From contig NC_046673.1 of NCBI RefSeq assembly GCF_003369915.1, forward strand, positions 9,408,001-9,472,000: a stretch of DNA of 64,000 nt, read 5' to 3'. Positions 1 through 12,455 of the stretch are shown here, piece by piece. How positions within the stretch are numbered: position 1 is the first letter of the stretch; each line of letters starts with the position of its first letter. A program made the translations under genes and the position numbers. Below the pieces are notes generated by a model. The model was not told the origin of the DNA. It saw only the letters and a program-made list of their open reading frames with translations, and made no database searches. The DNA is from Drosophila miranda (Eukaryota > Arthropoda > Insecta > Diptera > Drosophilidae).

Positions 1-2600
<2,600 letters not shown>

Positions 2601-2889
2601 CGTGGCCACTGGGCAATAGATTGGGCCAGGCTAGCCTGCGAGAGTTCAAGCAGTGGCCTGCTGCGCGTCGTCGTCAGACTTTTTCTTCTTCTCCCACTGC
2701 CACTGGAAGGGCAGAAGTCGGTTTTGCACACGGGAGAAACAAAGAGTGCCGCACTTTAAAAACAAACAGTAAAGGAAAGAATTTTAGTGCCTGCTACTGT
2801 TTTAGAGTCTATTGCATCTTTATATGTACGTTTTACGAGGCGGTTTGCATCAATATTTTCGCTTGGGGCGTACGGTGTCCGCGTTTTCG

Positions 2890-3000
2890 GTGATGATAGT
2901 GTGACCGCGGACTTATCGATAAGATATACGGTCCGACCCTCAGAAATACACCGAAAAATACCGTCTCATTTAAAAAATATACCGTAAATATACTGACGAA
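2890..3000 (-). promoter_or_regulatory. Probable RpII215 core promoter: Motif 6 + DRE + Motif 1
   Basis: Read in the RpII215 direction, the segment shows a run of Motif 6-like GTATATTT elements (about 2930-2995), a palindromic DRE TTATCGATAA (2913-2922), and a perfect Motif 1, CGGTCACACTA (2897-2907). These three elements are known Drosophila housekeeping core-promoter motifs. Motif 1 lies about 300 bp upstream of the RpII215 ATG, a plausible leader length. The same block is part of a dispersed repeat (see the repeat entries). The start site itself is inferred. Confidence 0.7.
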
Positions 3001-4000
3001 TTCAAGTACCATTTTACATATTCCTCGTTTTTGATCTTCCGTTGAATAATGCTGGCTAACTAAAACCCTTAGTTCTGCCCACATCATTTTAGGCCGTTGA
3101 TGAATAAATTTTCTTCAAGATTGGCTAGTTTTTAGTCCTTGGTTGGTGAACAAAACCGGAAAAGAACTTTTGTCGCGGATTTATCGATAAGATATACGGT
3201 CCGACCCTCACAAATATACCGAAATATACCGTCTCATTTGAAAAATATACCGTAAATATACGACGAATTCTAGTTTTATTTTACATATTCCTGATCTTCC
3301 GTGTAATATTCTCACCTATATAGCACATTTAGCCATGCCCACATAAATTTATACAATTCATGAATCATTTTTCTACTTAACTGGCTTATTCTAAATACTT
3401 GACTTGTTTTCCTGCTACGCCGATTGCTATTTTTGCTCCTCAACAACAATATAGCGTTTCGTTATGATGAAAAAACGAACTTAGCCCACTTCAGCCTCCT
3501 ATATTTAAATAGTTCAACTGCTTGAGGTAAAAGGCAGAAAATATTAACGATTGTAAATTCTTCTTGTAGATCCATGCCATCTTTCACCTGAACTTTCACA
3601 ATTATCATTATTTTCGGTAGAATATTGAAACGGCTTATAATGATATCCGTCAAGGATTGGAAGGGATATTCCTCGATTATGATATTCCGTCGAATATTAC
3701 TAGCTCTATAGAACAATTGGCCATGCCTAATTAATTTTTATCCAATATCATAATTTTATCCAATTAATGAACCCATTTTCTAATTGACTAGTTTATTTTA
3801 AACACTTGCTTTTGTTGGATTTGGTCTAAAAAAAGGTTTTAGCAAAAATAAGGGGAAAAAACAAAAGAGGATAGTCGTTCCTATTATTCAATTTTGATAT
3901 TCCGTCGAATATTATTAGCTAGATAAAACATATTGCCATGCCCACATAATTTTATACGATTTATGAATCAAACCAAATCGTTGCGTTACATTTAGAAAGG
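2890..4000 (+). repeat. Cluster of four copies (two full, two partial) of a dispersed ~260 bp repeat
   Basis: A block beginning near a DRE (TTATCGATAA at 2913 and at 3181, 268 bp apart) continues through matching GATATACGGTCCGACCCTCA text and several GGTATA/TATACC elements. It ends in a distal half recognisable by GATCTTCCGT, CATGCCCACAT and TTCATGAATCA-like words. The GAT(C/A)TTCCGT marker recurs at 3032, 3293, 3681 and 3896. The first two copies are full length; the last two keep only the distal half. No transposase-like reading frame is visible. Further copies lie at 13100-13350 (inverted), near 15545-15665 (distal half only) and, more loosely, at 33600-33850. I cannot name the family. Confidence 0.75.
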
Positions 4001-4361
4001 AGAAAAATTGTGAATATTCTGCTCGGCGCCTTTTAAGCCCATAAACACCAATTTTCTTCATTTGAAATACTCTCAAGACAATCAGAGCCAAATTCGATAG
4101 AAGAGCGAAATGGGAAAATAGACTGGGCTCTTGTACGATTTATTGACTATAATGGATCTTTTTTATTATTTGCATTATGTTTATGTGTATACGACAGATC
4201 TTTATTCAGATCAGTATGCTGAAGTGATCCTGGAGACCGTCCGTTTTCAGTAATTTCAGGCTGCATATTTTTTGAATTGCATGTATCAACTCTCAAACAG
4301 CTAGTTTTCGTTTTCAAGATTATCACAGATGTTTCTTCGACACCCTCTTCGTCCTCTCCCA
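4000..4361. other. Spacer with remnant of a ZAD-gene linker
   Basis: The stretch 4321-4399 (+ coordinates) is a diverged copy of 5019-5081, the region of the neighbouring zinc-finger gene that encodes the linker after its ZAD domain. An open frame continues on the minus strand to 4147, in the frame the ancestral linker would have used. 4000-4146 shows nothing recognisable. Confidence 0.6.
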
Positions 4362-5288
4362 TCACTGGGAAATATAGTTTATTTCTTTGGTCTGCTCGTT
4401 CTTCGTGTGGGTAAGGGTATGTCTTTTAAGAGATGTACTGTGGTTAAAGCCCTTTGAGCAGTAAGAACACTTGTAGGGCTGCTCCCCAGTGTGAGTGTAA
4501 GTGTGTACTTGGAGAGTTGATTTGAGCTTAAAGGACATCGAGCAGTGAGCACATTTGTAGGGTCGATCACCTGTGTGCGTACGGATGTGATCGCCGAGAT
4601 GTGATTGTTGTTGAAAGGATTTAGGGCAGTAGGAGCATTTGTAGGGTCGCTCCCCAGTGTGGATACGCGTATGGGCTTGCAGGTGGGATTTTTGTTGAAA
4701 TGACATTGAGCAAAGGTCGCATTTGTAGGGTCGCTCCCCAGTGTGAATACGCGTGTGGGCTTGAAGATGAGATTTTTGTTGAAATGACTTCGAGCAGTGA
4801 GTACAATTATACGGCCGCTCCCCAGTGTGGGTACGGATGTGTTCGCTGAGATGGGATTTTTGTTTAAAGAGCTTCGAGCAGTAAAAGCATTGATAGGGTC
4901 TATCTAAATTATCATTGTTGTCTCTAGCATCTTTTTGTATTTGTGCATCGGATGCCACCCTTTTTAAGTGCTCACTTATTCTATCAGACAGCTCCCAGTC
5001 CTGCTCGTCCTTAGCGCTATCACAGAGATCTTCTTGTATACCCTTCTTCATCACTGGGAAGTAGAGCTTATGGCTTTGCTCATAGGTTTGCTTAAGATTG
5101 AAGGCATTTACTGCATCCTTAAGGCATGGCGGACATATATTTTCAGGGAATGAATCACCTCGCTTAACGTCGTACCCGGTACACTGCGCTATCATATCAC
5201 CAATGCAAGTGTCCCATTTCTGTGCCTCCTCAAATATGTTTGTAAATTCACTAGACTTTCCCGTGCAAACTCTGCATATTTGATCCAT
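4362..5288 (-). CDS. ZAD-C2H2 zinc-finger protein (308 aa)
   Basis: A putative sequence-specific DNA-binding protein of the insect ZAD family. The N-terminal ZAD starts right after the ATG (MDQICRVCTGK) with its CxxC and the later CPPC pair, a zinc-coordinated dimerisation domain. An acidic linker follows, then six tandem C2H2 fingers joined by canonical TGERPY/TGDRPY linkers, at about residues 155-320 of the frame. The start was chosen because it sits just inside a TTTTCAG splice acceptor; a ~60 bp intron in the 5' leader (donor GAG/GTTTAT) is likely. The frame remains open upstream of the acceptor, so a longer N terminus is possible but lacks family resemblance. The last residues after finger six come from a duplicated linker sequence, so the C terminus may be chimeric. 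I do not know the D. melanogaster orthologue. Confidence 0.85.
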   Translation of the reverse strand: MDQICRVCTGKSSEFTNIFEEAQKWDTCIGDMIAQCTGYDVKRGDSFPENICPPCLKDAVNAFNLKQTYEQSHKLYFPVMKKGIQEDLCDSAKDEQDWELSDRISEHLKRVASDAQIQKDARDNNDNLDRPYQCFYCSKLFKQKSHLSEHIRTHTGERPYNCTHCSKSFQQKSHLQAHTRIHTGERPYKCDLCSMSFQQKSHLQAHTRIHTGERPYKCSYCPKSFQQQSHLGDHIRTHTGDRPYKCAHCSMSFKLKSTLQVHTYTHTGEQPYKCSYCSKGFNHSTSLKRHTLTHTKNEQTKEINYISQ

Positions 5289-5567
5289 TGCCTTGTCCTG
5301 AAAATAAATAAATCTAAATGAACAATAGAATACGATAATGAACCCATAAACCTCACAATCAACCAAATCGTCCGTCGGCCGCGTCTTTTTTATGAATTAT
5401 GATACCTTTTTTGTCAATTTGTTTTTGTATATTTTGATTTGAGAAAATGTAATTAAAGAACGTGCTGTTAGGCGCTAAAGATTTGTCGTGTGGACTGTTA
5501 TATGTAACATGTATGTATGTATATATGTGTGCACATTTATGTATAGTTTGCAGCCACCAACACAAAT

Positions 5568-5621
5568 TTTATCGATGCATCGATACAAATATATCACAAA
5601 AAATGTATATCGATATATTCA
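5568..5621. promoter_or_regulatory. DRE cluster in a divergent promoter
   Basis: TTATCGATGCATCGATAC (5569-5586) and TATATCGATATATTC (5606-5620) give three overlapping or adjacent DRE/BEAF-type CGATA sites. They lie between the minus-strand zinc-finger gene and the plus-strand TMEM242-like gene, 70-120 bp upstream of the latter's ATG. They probably serve both genes. Confidence 0.65.
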
Positions 5622-5688
5622 TATATAAAAATAAATTTAACCTCTGTTACGACAAATAATAAATACAATCGGAAAAATTAAGCAAGAA

Positions 5689-6259
5689 ATGAACGAAGCC
5701 GGCGCCAATGCAGATGCAGTGACGGCGGATAAAGAACGCAAGTTTCGCATACAGGGTGAGCTCTTTTCAGCCCAAGTCGTTATTCCAGTGATTCTGTGAC
5801 GGAAGGTCTTTTTTATGCAGGTGCTGCTTTCCTAGGACTAGTCGGCGGTATTTCTGCACTCTTTGGCTTCTCGCGTACCCTGGCCACGGCCAAGAAAGCA
5901 GACAGCAAGGTGCTACAGCAGCAGGGCACTCGACAGGGCATAATACTGATGGACGAGGGCGCCACCCTGGCCCTACGAGCCCTTGGCTGGGGTACACTAT
6001 ACGCCGTCTTGGGCACAGGAGCATTCTGCTATGGATTCTGGAAGCTGAGCGGAGCCAAAGACGTAGGCACCAAGAACCAAGCTGTGGGACAGTGCTGGCT
6101 ATATCTAATCTACATTTTCTCATTCAGTTTCAAGAGTTTCGCATGAAGATGGGCAATGCATTGCCGCGCATCACCAAAGACGAGCCCCCAGCAAGCCGCA
6201 CTGACTTCGAAAGTCTTACAGACCTGATGAAATACTTGGGCTCCTGGGCCAAGGAATAA
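5689..6259 (+). CDS. TMEM242-like mitochondrial/membrane protein (146 aa)
   Basis: Three coding exons: 5689-5755, 5821-6062 and 6128-6259, joined in phase (G/GT split codon, then a codon boundary). The start is MNEAGANADAV. The protein has two hydrophobic segments, about residues 24-40 (GAAFLGLVGGISALFGF) and 78-97 (ALGWGTLYAVLGTGAFCYGFW), separated by a polar loop. It ends in a short soluble tail, SWAKE. Size and the two-helix layout fit the DUF1358/TMEM242 family, implicated in assembly of mitochondrial respiratory complexes (family knowledge). AATAAA at 6262-6267 directly follows the stop. The orthologue may be CG11699, from memory only. Exon 3 uses an ATTCAG acceptor; reading through intron 2 would give a premature stop. 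Confidence 0.8.
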
Positions 6260-6377
6260 GCAATAAAAACTCAAATTTATTAGAATTAATACGATTGGAG
6301 CTAAGCCATTTTGTTAGCCGGTGTTTATTTCGTTTACATTTCGTTTTTTCATCAATAATTAAGTATATATATAAACA

Positions 6378-7013
6378 TCAGCCGCGTTTTGATGGCTTCT
6401 TAGTTGTTTCTGTGCCCAAGTTCTGGTTAAAAACGTAAGCATCACCAAAGTTTAAGCGAAATCGGCAGCGTTGCATTATGCGGGCTTTTAACTCCCTCAT
6501 TTCCTCGTGTTTCTGCTTGAACACTTCATAATTCTTACGGAATTCCAGGTGACCCCTTATAAAATTCTGGAAGTCTGGACCTTGGTCCAAATAGGCTTGC
6601 TGTTCTGCGTTGGGCTTGACCTCAGGGATCGGGTTCAAATCCTCACGGTTGGCTAGGGTACCCTCGTACGTTTTTAGAGCTTTCTCGCCCTTTTTGGTTG
6701 CGTAAACCATAAAGTCAATCCACTTCTGCTGTCTGGCTTTGATATCATCCTTATACTCCTGCACTTCTTCATCCGCAGTGGTGGTTTCAAATACTGAAAA
6801 TCCAAAACGCATACCAGTAGAGAATATTTATACATATGTATGTGAACGCTGGGGAATCTTACTTTCGTCAATGTTAATGTTGAAGAGACTTTTTGTCTCA
6901 TGAAATTTCGGTTTCAAGGAATTTTCCAGTTGGGCCGGAACATCATGAAGATCAATATCAGATATGTCATGGCCCAGCTCATTTGGGACATCATCAGTAG
7001 GTATTGGGCTCAT
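6378..7013 (-). CDS. Unidentified conserved-looking protein (188 aa)
   Basis: Two coding exons on the minus strand: 6863-7013 (start MSPIPTDDVPNELG) and 6378-6793. They are joined by a 69 bp intron with a GTAAGA donor and TTTTCAG acceptor, phase 1. The protein is hydrophilic, acidic at the N terminus, and predicted helical from about residue 55 onward (EEVQEYKDDIKARQQKW, then EFRKNYEVFKQKHEEMRELK). It has no signal peptide, no membrane segment and a basic C terminus (KKPSKRG). I do not recognise a domain. Both its position and the convergent arrangement with the TMEM242-like gene (118 bp between stops) look normal for a real gene. Clean splice signals with an open frame on both sides support it. 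Confidence 0.75.
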
Positions 7014-7103
7014 TTTAGTGCAGTTATTAATATAATTTATGAAATAATATTTCCGCTGTTTTAAGCGTTCAGAATGAAAAGAGTGCTGCACAAGGCTGGA
7101 GAA

Positions 7104-7134
7104 ACATCGATGATAACATCAATGTCATCGATGT
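7104..7134. promoter_or_regulatory. Palindromic pair of DRE sites
   Basis: ACATCGATGA (7104-7113) and its exact reverse complement TCATCGATGT (7125-7134) are separated by 11 bp. Each arm contains a DRE-type ATCGAT core. The pair lies about 90 bp upstream of the minus-strand ATG at 7013, where a promoter is expected. Confidence 0.6.
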
Positions 7135-7778
7135 TTTGTGGCAAACTACTTTGATTGGTGGTGAATCGTCAGTGTACATTTTAAGTGAAGTTTAGGGGAA
7201 TACCACCTTAATTAATATTAATTGTTGACTTAATCTTGTTTCTTTTTACTTAATTTAATCTTTGATTTAAAAAAACATCGGAAACATAAAAAACATGATA
7301 ACATTTACCAGCACTGTTCTTTTAATAGTAAAATAGTAGTGATGCCAATCATCTATTCTTTCCCGCTAATTTAGATATTTTTTTAGTGAACTGTGAGATC
7401 TTCCATACTTTGAAACTATCCGTAGTTTATGTGTTTTGTTTCGCGAGACGCGGAGGCCATTACCCGACCAATGATCACACATTCGCCCATTTTGCCGCGG
7501 GGGGGTTTCTTGGCATTCAGCAAACTCAATTAAAATTAAGTTCTATAATGCATACAATAGTACGTTTCCGAATATACTTAACTCTAATTACCCACCATCT
7601 GAAATAAATTAATGTCTGCCCAACAGGTAAAATCTAGCTTTATTTTTCTATTTGTGTTAGCGGCAGATCTGAGACAGTCGATCTGGCAACGCTTTGCAAC
7701 ATCACAGCAACGACCTGTAAACAGCTGCGCTGCTGTCGTGCATTTAAACGAAATTTGGTTGTTGTTTTTTTTAATGAG
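7135..7778. other. Intergenic spacer
   Basis: AT-rich to about 7430. From about 7660 the composition becomes leader-like (GATCTGGCAACGCTTTGCAAC), which suggests the transcription start of the following zinc-finger gene near 7650-7700. No other gene or repeat is visible. Confidence 0.4.
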
Positions 7779-9951
7779 ATGATGATATGTCGACTCTGCC
7801 TGGAGGATACAGAGCACAGTGTGCCCATCTTCGACCAGGATGGAGAAGCAGTGCATCAAACGATGCAGCAGCTGGCGGAACTGATAGAGAAGCATCTTCA
7901 GTTGGTGGTCAGTAGATTTAGGTTTTAAATTGGAAGCATTTACTCACACCGCTCAATTCCCAGCTTGCGGCCAATGATGCGGTATCCACTTGCCTGTGCG
8001 CCACATGCTGGCAGCAGCTGTCCAGCTTCGAGCAGTTTTGCTGCATGGTGGCGGACAAACAACGCGCATTGCAGCTTAAGATCGAGGTCTCAGATCCAGA
8101 GCCGGAACCAGGTCTTATCGTGTGGAATACAGAATCACCTATCGAGTCGAAGATCGATTTCGATGGCGGTGATATTAAGGACCACATTTTGTGTGAGCCC
8201 GTCATCGACGCATTGGCCGCCAGAGACGATAAGGATGATGATAGTGATGATGGCGACCGATTCGAGACGGACTTCGAGCCCAACGCCATCGAGCCAGATC
8301 CTGTGAAACCCAAAAATCCAGGTAGGGGCAGGCCCCGTAAAACCCTCCAAAAGAATTCCCAGCTCATCAAAAAGAAATACGAGAAGCACAAACAGACGAA
8401 GGCGGACCTCACTGGACTCACACTCCGCGAATCCCGAGCACGTGCCCGCGATCTTAGACGTAAACCTGAGGCTGTATCATCAGGCAATGACTCGACACCT
8501 CCGGACCCGGAGTACACTCCCAGCGTGCCGACCCGTGCCAGTGGAAATCGTGGCCGTCCCAAGACTATAACTAAGTGCAAGAGAAAGCATCCAACTGTTG
8601 AGGTACAAGCTGAAACTGAACCTTCTGTAAAGCGTAACAGCATCAAGGAGATGGACGACTTTATAGCGGCCAATGTGAAGCTCGATTGTTGCCTGTGCGC
8701 GGCTCCCCTTGCGGACTTCAACGATCTGAAGCGACACTTTCGAGTGGAGCACAATATCCTGGGATACGTAAAGTGCTGCAACAATCGGTATAAGAAGCGC
8801 ACTCTGTACGTGGACCACCTACACTGCCACAAGAACCCGCAGTACTTCAGTTGTCAGCCCTGCCGCAAGAACTTCCTGAATCGCAACAGCCAGGTCATGC
8901 ACATGCTGCGCTTCCACTCCGAACAGCAGGAGCTGGTGCATCAGTGCTCCATCTGCGAGGCACGATTTGCCAAGAAATTCCTTCTGACTATGCATCTTAA
9001 GGGTCACAAGGGCACCGAGCGTCCCGAGGTCTGCGACACCTGTGGCAAGACGTGAGTGGTTGAGTGGGGGGTCATGGTAACAAAATGGCAGTCGTTTAAT
9101 TCAATTTAATCCTTACAGATTCCGCACCAAATTTGAGCTGAGCGCCCACGTGAAGCGAATGCACGCGGCGGACTTCACCCCGATCATCTGTGACATCTGT
9201 GGCACGCATTTCCGTTCAAAGGCCAACTTTCTCATCCACAAGAAGGCACTCCATCCGGATGGGCCCGTGGCGGAGGTGCAGTGTACTCTGTGCGGCCGCT
9301 GGCTACGGGACGAGCGGAGTCTCCGCAAGCATCTGGCACGACACGATGATCGCGACAATCAGAATAAGTATCGCTGTTCCCTCTGCAACGCGGAGAAGTC
9401 CTCTCGTGCCGCACTCAGCAGCCACATGAGGTATCATCACTCCGCCAAGCGGCACAAGTGCAGCCTCTGCGACAAGGAGTTCAAACTGCCTCGCGCCCTC
9501 GTTGTGAGTACTGTTATCCCCTGTATCCTACACTCTGTAGTCTGTACTCCCTTTCCTGTTAGTGGAATCATCGTCTTTAATTGTACCCAATCCGATCTGA
9601 TCTATTCCTTAGGAACACATGGCCACGCACACCGGAATCGATCTGTACTCGTGTCAGTTCTGCACTCGCACATTCAAGTCGCACGCCAACATGCACAACC
9701 ACAAGAAGAAGATGCATCCAAATGAGTGGGTGCGCAAGTATTCCCAGCCCACAACAATTTCCGCCTTGGGTTCCTCCTCAGGCCATCTCTCCAGTACAGA
9801 GGCGGAGGCGGGGGCGGGGGCGGGGTCAGAGACAGTGGCCGTTGCTGGGGTGAATCTTCCGGCGCCGGCCGCCAACTTAATGGATGACCCATCCGTTGGA
9901 GAGACCTTTGAGCTGCTCAGCAACAGCTCCGCATGCCCCACGCTCGACTGA
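7779..9951 (+). CDS. ZAD-C2H2 zinc-finger protein with AT-hooks (646 aa), paralogue A
   Basis: Four coding exons: 7779-7907, 7964-9051, 9119-9503 and 9613-9951. Phases are 0, 2 (AC/A) and 0. The ZAD domain ([15 protein letters not shown]) is split by intron 1, with its second Cys pair (CLCATCWQQ) at the start of exon 2. A long acidic linker contains two AT-hook motifs, GRGRPRK near residue 163 and NRGRPK near residue 238, which bind the AT minor groove in other proteins. About nine C2H2 fingers plus one degenerate CC-type finger follow. The C-terminal tail is low-complexity with an EAGAGAGS stretch. Likely a nuclear DNA-binding regulator. From memory the orthologue is one of CG11695/CG11696 beside e(y)2. 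AATAAA at 10055-10060 is 62-67 bp upstream of the e(y)2 stop on the other strand, so the two 3' ends converge closely. Confidence 0.88.
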
Positions 9952-10121
9952 AACCATTCCGCTTCCTGGCCCTATCTTAATCCCAGGGAATGAAATGTGT
10001 CTGATGGTGCGTGTGTGTGTGTATAATCAATATATATATTGTATAAAATTACAAAATAAAATTCTAAAATTGAAAATAGTGTCTAAGGGATTTGCGTGCG
10101 GGATATTGCTAGCACTAAATG

Positions 10122-10424
10122 TCAGGCCTCCTCGGGATCGATGTCATCAGCCTCGTTTTCGTTAAAAATGGTTCGAATCTTGATCAGGAGCTCCTTCTTA
10201 ACGGCATCGGGGACGAGGGAACGGGCTCTGGGCGTCACCTCCGTGACCAGCTGCTCGACGGTGAAGCTACTGATGGCCCCCTTCTCCTGCAGGATGCTGC
10301 GACATAGCAGTCGCACCTCGTCTCGCCAGCCGCATTCGGTGAGACGACTACTGAGCAGGTCTTTTATCTTTACTCGGTCGCCAGACATCATGGTAAACTT
10401 ATCAACTGCGTTGAAAATGGTCAT
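10122..10424 (-). CDS. e(y)2: Enhancer of yellow 2 / ENY2 (100 aa)
   Basis: Small helical subunit shared by the SAGA deubiquitinase module and the TREX-2 (AMEX) mRNA export complex. In flies it also binds the Su(Hw) insulator (family knowledge). The single-exon frame contains the diagnostic core KIKDLL..RLTECGWRDEV and later SFTVEQLVTEVTPRAR..VPDAVKKELL, matching ENY2 along its length. The tail is acidic (NEADDIDPEEA). I chose the ATG at 10424 because the 15 residues before SGDR align with the fly N terminus I remember; an internal MM at codons 12-13 is the alternative. A DRE-like ATCGATAT overlaps the start at 10423-10430. The gene lies between two paralogous zinc-finger genes and is transcribed against both. 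Confidence 0.95.
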   Translation of the reverse strand: MTIFNAVDKFTMMSGDRVKIKDLLSSRLTECGWRDEVRLLCRSILQEKGAISSFTVEQLVTEVTPRARSLVPDAVKKELLIKIRTIFNENEADDIDPEEA

Positions 10425-10724
10425 CGATATGTTAAATCTGACATTTAATAGTTTTACTTGTGGACTGGGCTGTTTTTCTTTCCGCTCGGGGGGTCGCTGT
10501 TGCAGCGCTTGTCTGTGTGTCTCTTAGAGATGTTTTCCTGGCCTTTTTTCCACTTGCTTGATGGCGAACAATGCCCACGACCTGACAGAAGAAATCTAGC
10601 TATTTCTTGCAGCCGTCACTGTGCGCAACACTGTTAAGCCACCGCGGTCCGGCAACACCGCACACACATCAACAGATTTTGCCTTGCACTTAATTTAATT
10701 AAATTGTTACTTCACATTTATGAA
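10425..10724. promoter_or_regulatory. Divergent promoter region of e(y)2 and zinc-finger paralogue B
   Basis: 300 bp between two divergent start codons. It contains the DRE-like site at the e(y)2 start and a GC-rich core around 10620-10665 (CAACACTGTTAAGCC, then CACCGCGGTCCGGCAACACCG). The latter resembles the leader of paralogue A near 7680 (GGCAACGCTTTGCAACATC). Exact start sites cannot be read. Confidence 0.4.
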
Positions 10725-12455
10725 ATGATATGCCGACTTTGTCTCGAAGATGCCCAGCACAGTGTCCCCATCTTTGACTGCGACGACAGCCTAATGCAGC
10801 CATCGCTGTCCAACCTGGCCGAATTGATAGAGAAACACCTGCAGTTGGTTGTGAGTACAAAAATTGGATTCAAAAATTCGAGACAAGACACGATTGAAAT
10901 TTGATCGTCCGCCCATTAGCTGATGCCCAACGATGCCGTGTCCAAGTGCCTGTGCACCAAATGCTGGCAGCAGCTGGCCGACTTTGAGCAGTTCTGCGCC
11001 ATGGTGATGAAGAAACAGCTGGGGCTGCCGCTGAAGCAGGAGCCTTTTTCGGATGACGACGAGGACACCAAGGCACAGATATTGTGCGAGCCAGAGATAG
11101 ATGTGAGCCCCTCAGCCGATACAAACGAATACAATGAGATCGACATAGACACGAAACCACTGCCAAGCAGTGGCAGGACGACGACCAGGCGAAGGGTTCG
11201 CCTTCCGTCGCCCATACGCCGCAGCATGCGTCCCCGCGTCGCCCAGAAGGCCAGGCCATTAAAGGCGAAACCGAAACCAAAGCGTCAGATTGAGTCGGAC
11301 CTGGACATCAGAAGCAGCAATAGTGGCGAAATGGATAGCTACATTGCGGCACACGGGCGCCTAGAATGCTGTCAGTGCGGCGGCGACTCTCAGTTTCAGA
11401 ACTTTGCCGAGCTCAAGCGTCATTACCGGAGCGAGCATCAGACGGCCGGATATGTAGTGTGCTGTCAGAGGCGCTACAAGAAGCGTGCTCTTTACGTAGA
11501 CCATCTGAGAATGCACAACAATCCCGATTACTTTAGGTGGGTAAGACACCGGCCATACTTGCTTCGCCACTCTCAGCTGAATCTCTTGCAGATGTAAGAT
11601 TTGTGCAAAGCAGCTGGTCAGCAGAATCAGCTACGACGTCCACATGCTGCGGTTTCATTCCAACGAGGACGAGCTGAGCTTCGCCTGCGACAAGTGTTCA
11701 AAGCGGTTCTCAAAGCAGTTCCTGCTGACCATCCACGCCCGTGTCCACCAACAGGAGCGCACTGAAAAGTGCAAGCACTGCGACAGATCGTAAGTGACGT
11801 GACTGCGCCGGCACATGACCTCGAACCGTAATATGTTCATCGCTCCCACAGATTCCGCACTGCTGTAGATCTGCGCCTTCACATGCGTCGCACACACGAT
11901 CCCACCTTTGTGCCCTTCATCTGCGACTCCTGCGGCTCCAAGTTCAAGACGAAGCAAAATCTTTTGGTGCACAAGCGCACCGTGCACCGTGAAGGCTCAC
12001 AGCTACCGGAGGTGCAGTGTCAGGAGTGCCAGACCTGGCTGAGCGACGAGAACAGTCTGCGTAAGCACATGTACATGCATCGCGATGCGGCGTCTACGCG
12101 TGAATGGAAGTGCGGACAGTGCGGCCTGGTGAAGGACTCGCGCGCCAAGCTTGCGGCCCACATTCGGTACCATCATCCGAAGGAGTATCACAAGTGCACA
12201 CACTGCGGGAAGGAGTTCAAGAGCAGTCGAGGCCTTGAGGAGCACACGGCCACACACACCGGCCAGGACCTGTACGAGTGTGCCTTCTGTGAGCGCACCT
12301 TCAAGAATTCGGGCAACATGCACAAGCATCGGCGGCAGATGCATGCCCCCCAAGTTGCCGCACTGCAGCAGCAGAAAAAGGTACGTCCGAGCAAGCGGAA
12401 GGAGAAGGGCTCCCTGATGCTCTTGGATGAAGGGGATAACGAAATAAATGACTGA
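10725..12455 (+). CDS. ZAD-C2H2 zinc-finger protein (514 aa), paralogue B
   Basis: Four coding exons: 10725-10850, 10920-11536, 11592-11789 and 11852-12455. Intron 1 interrupts the ZAD at exactly the same codon as in paralogue A (HLQLV then L-x-x-NDAVS). The intron before RTAVDLRL sits at the same place as A's intron before RTKFELSA. B has an extra intron (11537-11591) that A lacks, and lacks A's last intron. The linker is shorter and carries a basic stretch (RRSMRPRVAQKARPLKAKPKPK) rather than AT-hooks. About nine C2H2 fingers plus one degenerate CC finger match those of A in order and spacing. AATAAA at 12466-12471. Clearly a tandem duplicate of A; from memory the other member of CG11695/CG11696. 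Confidence 0.88.

Noticed and set aside
4362-4372. ATTTCCCAG as a splice acceptor that would extend the zinc-finger gene
   Set aside because: The same CCCAGTGATG occurs inside the coding linker of the same gene, so the sequence is inherited from the duplication. I found no matching donor after the last finger.
10165-10180. tRNA B-box-like GGTTCGAATC
   Set aside because: It lies within the e(y)2 coding sequence. No A-box or acceptor stem at tRNA distance.
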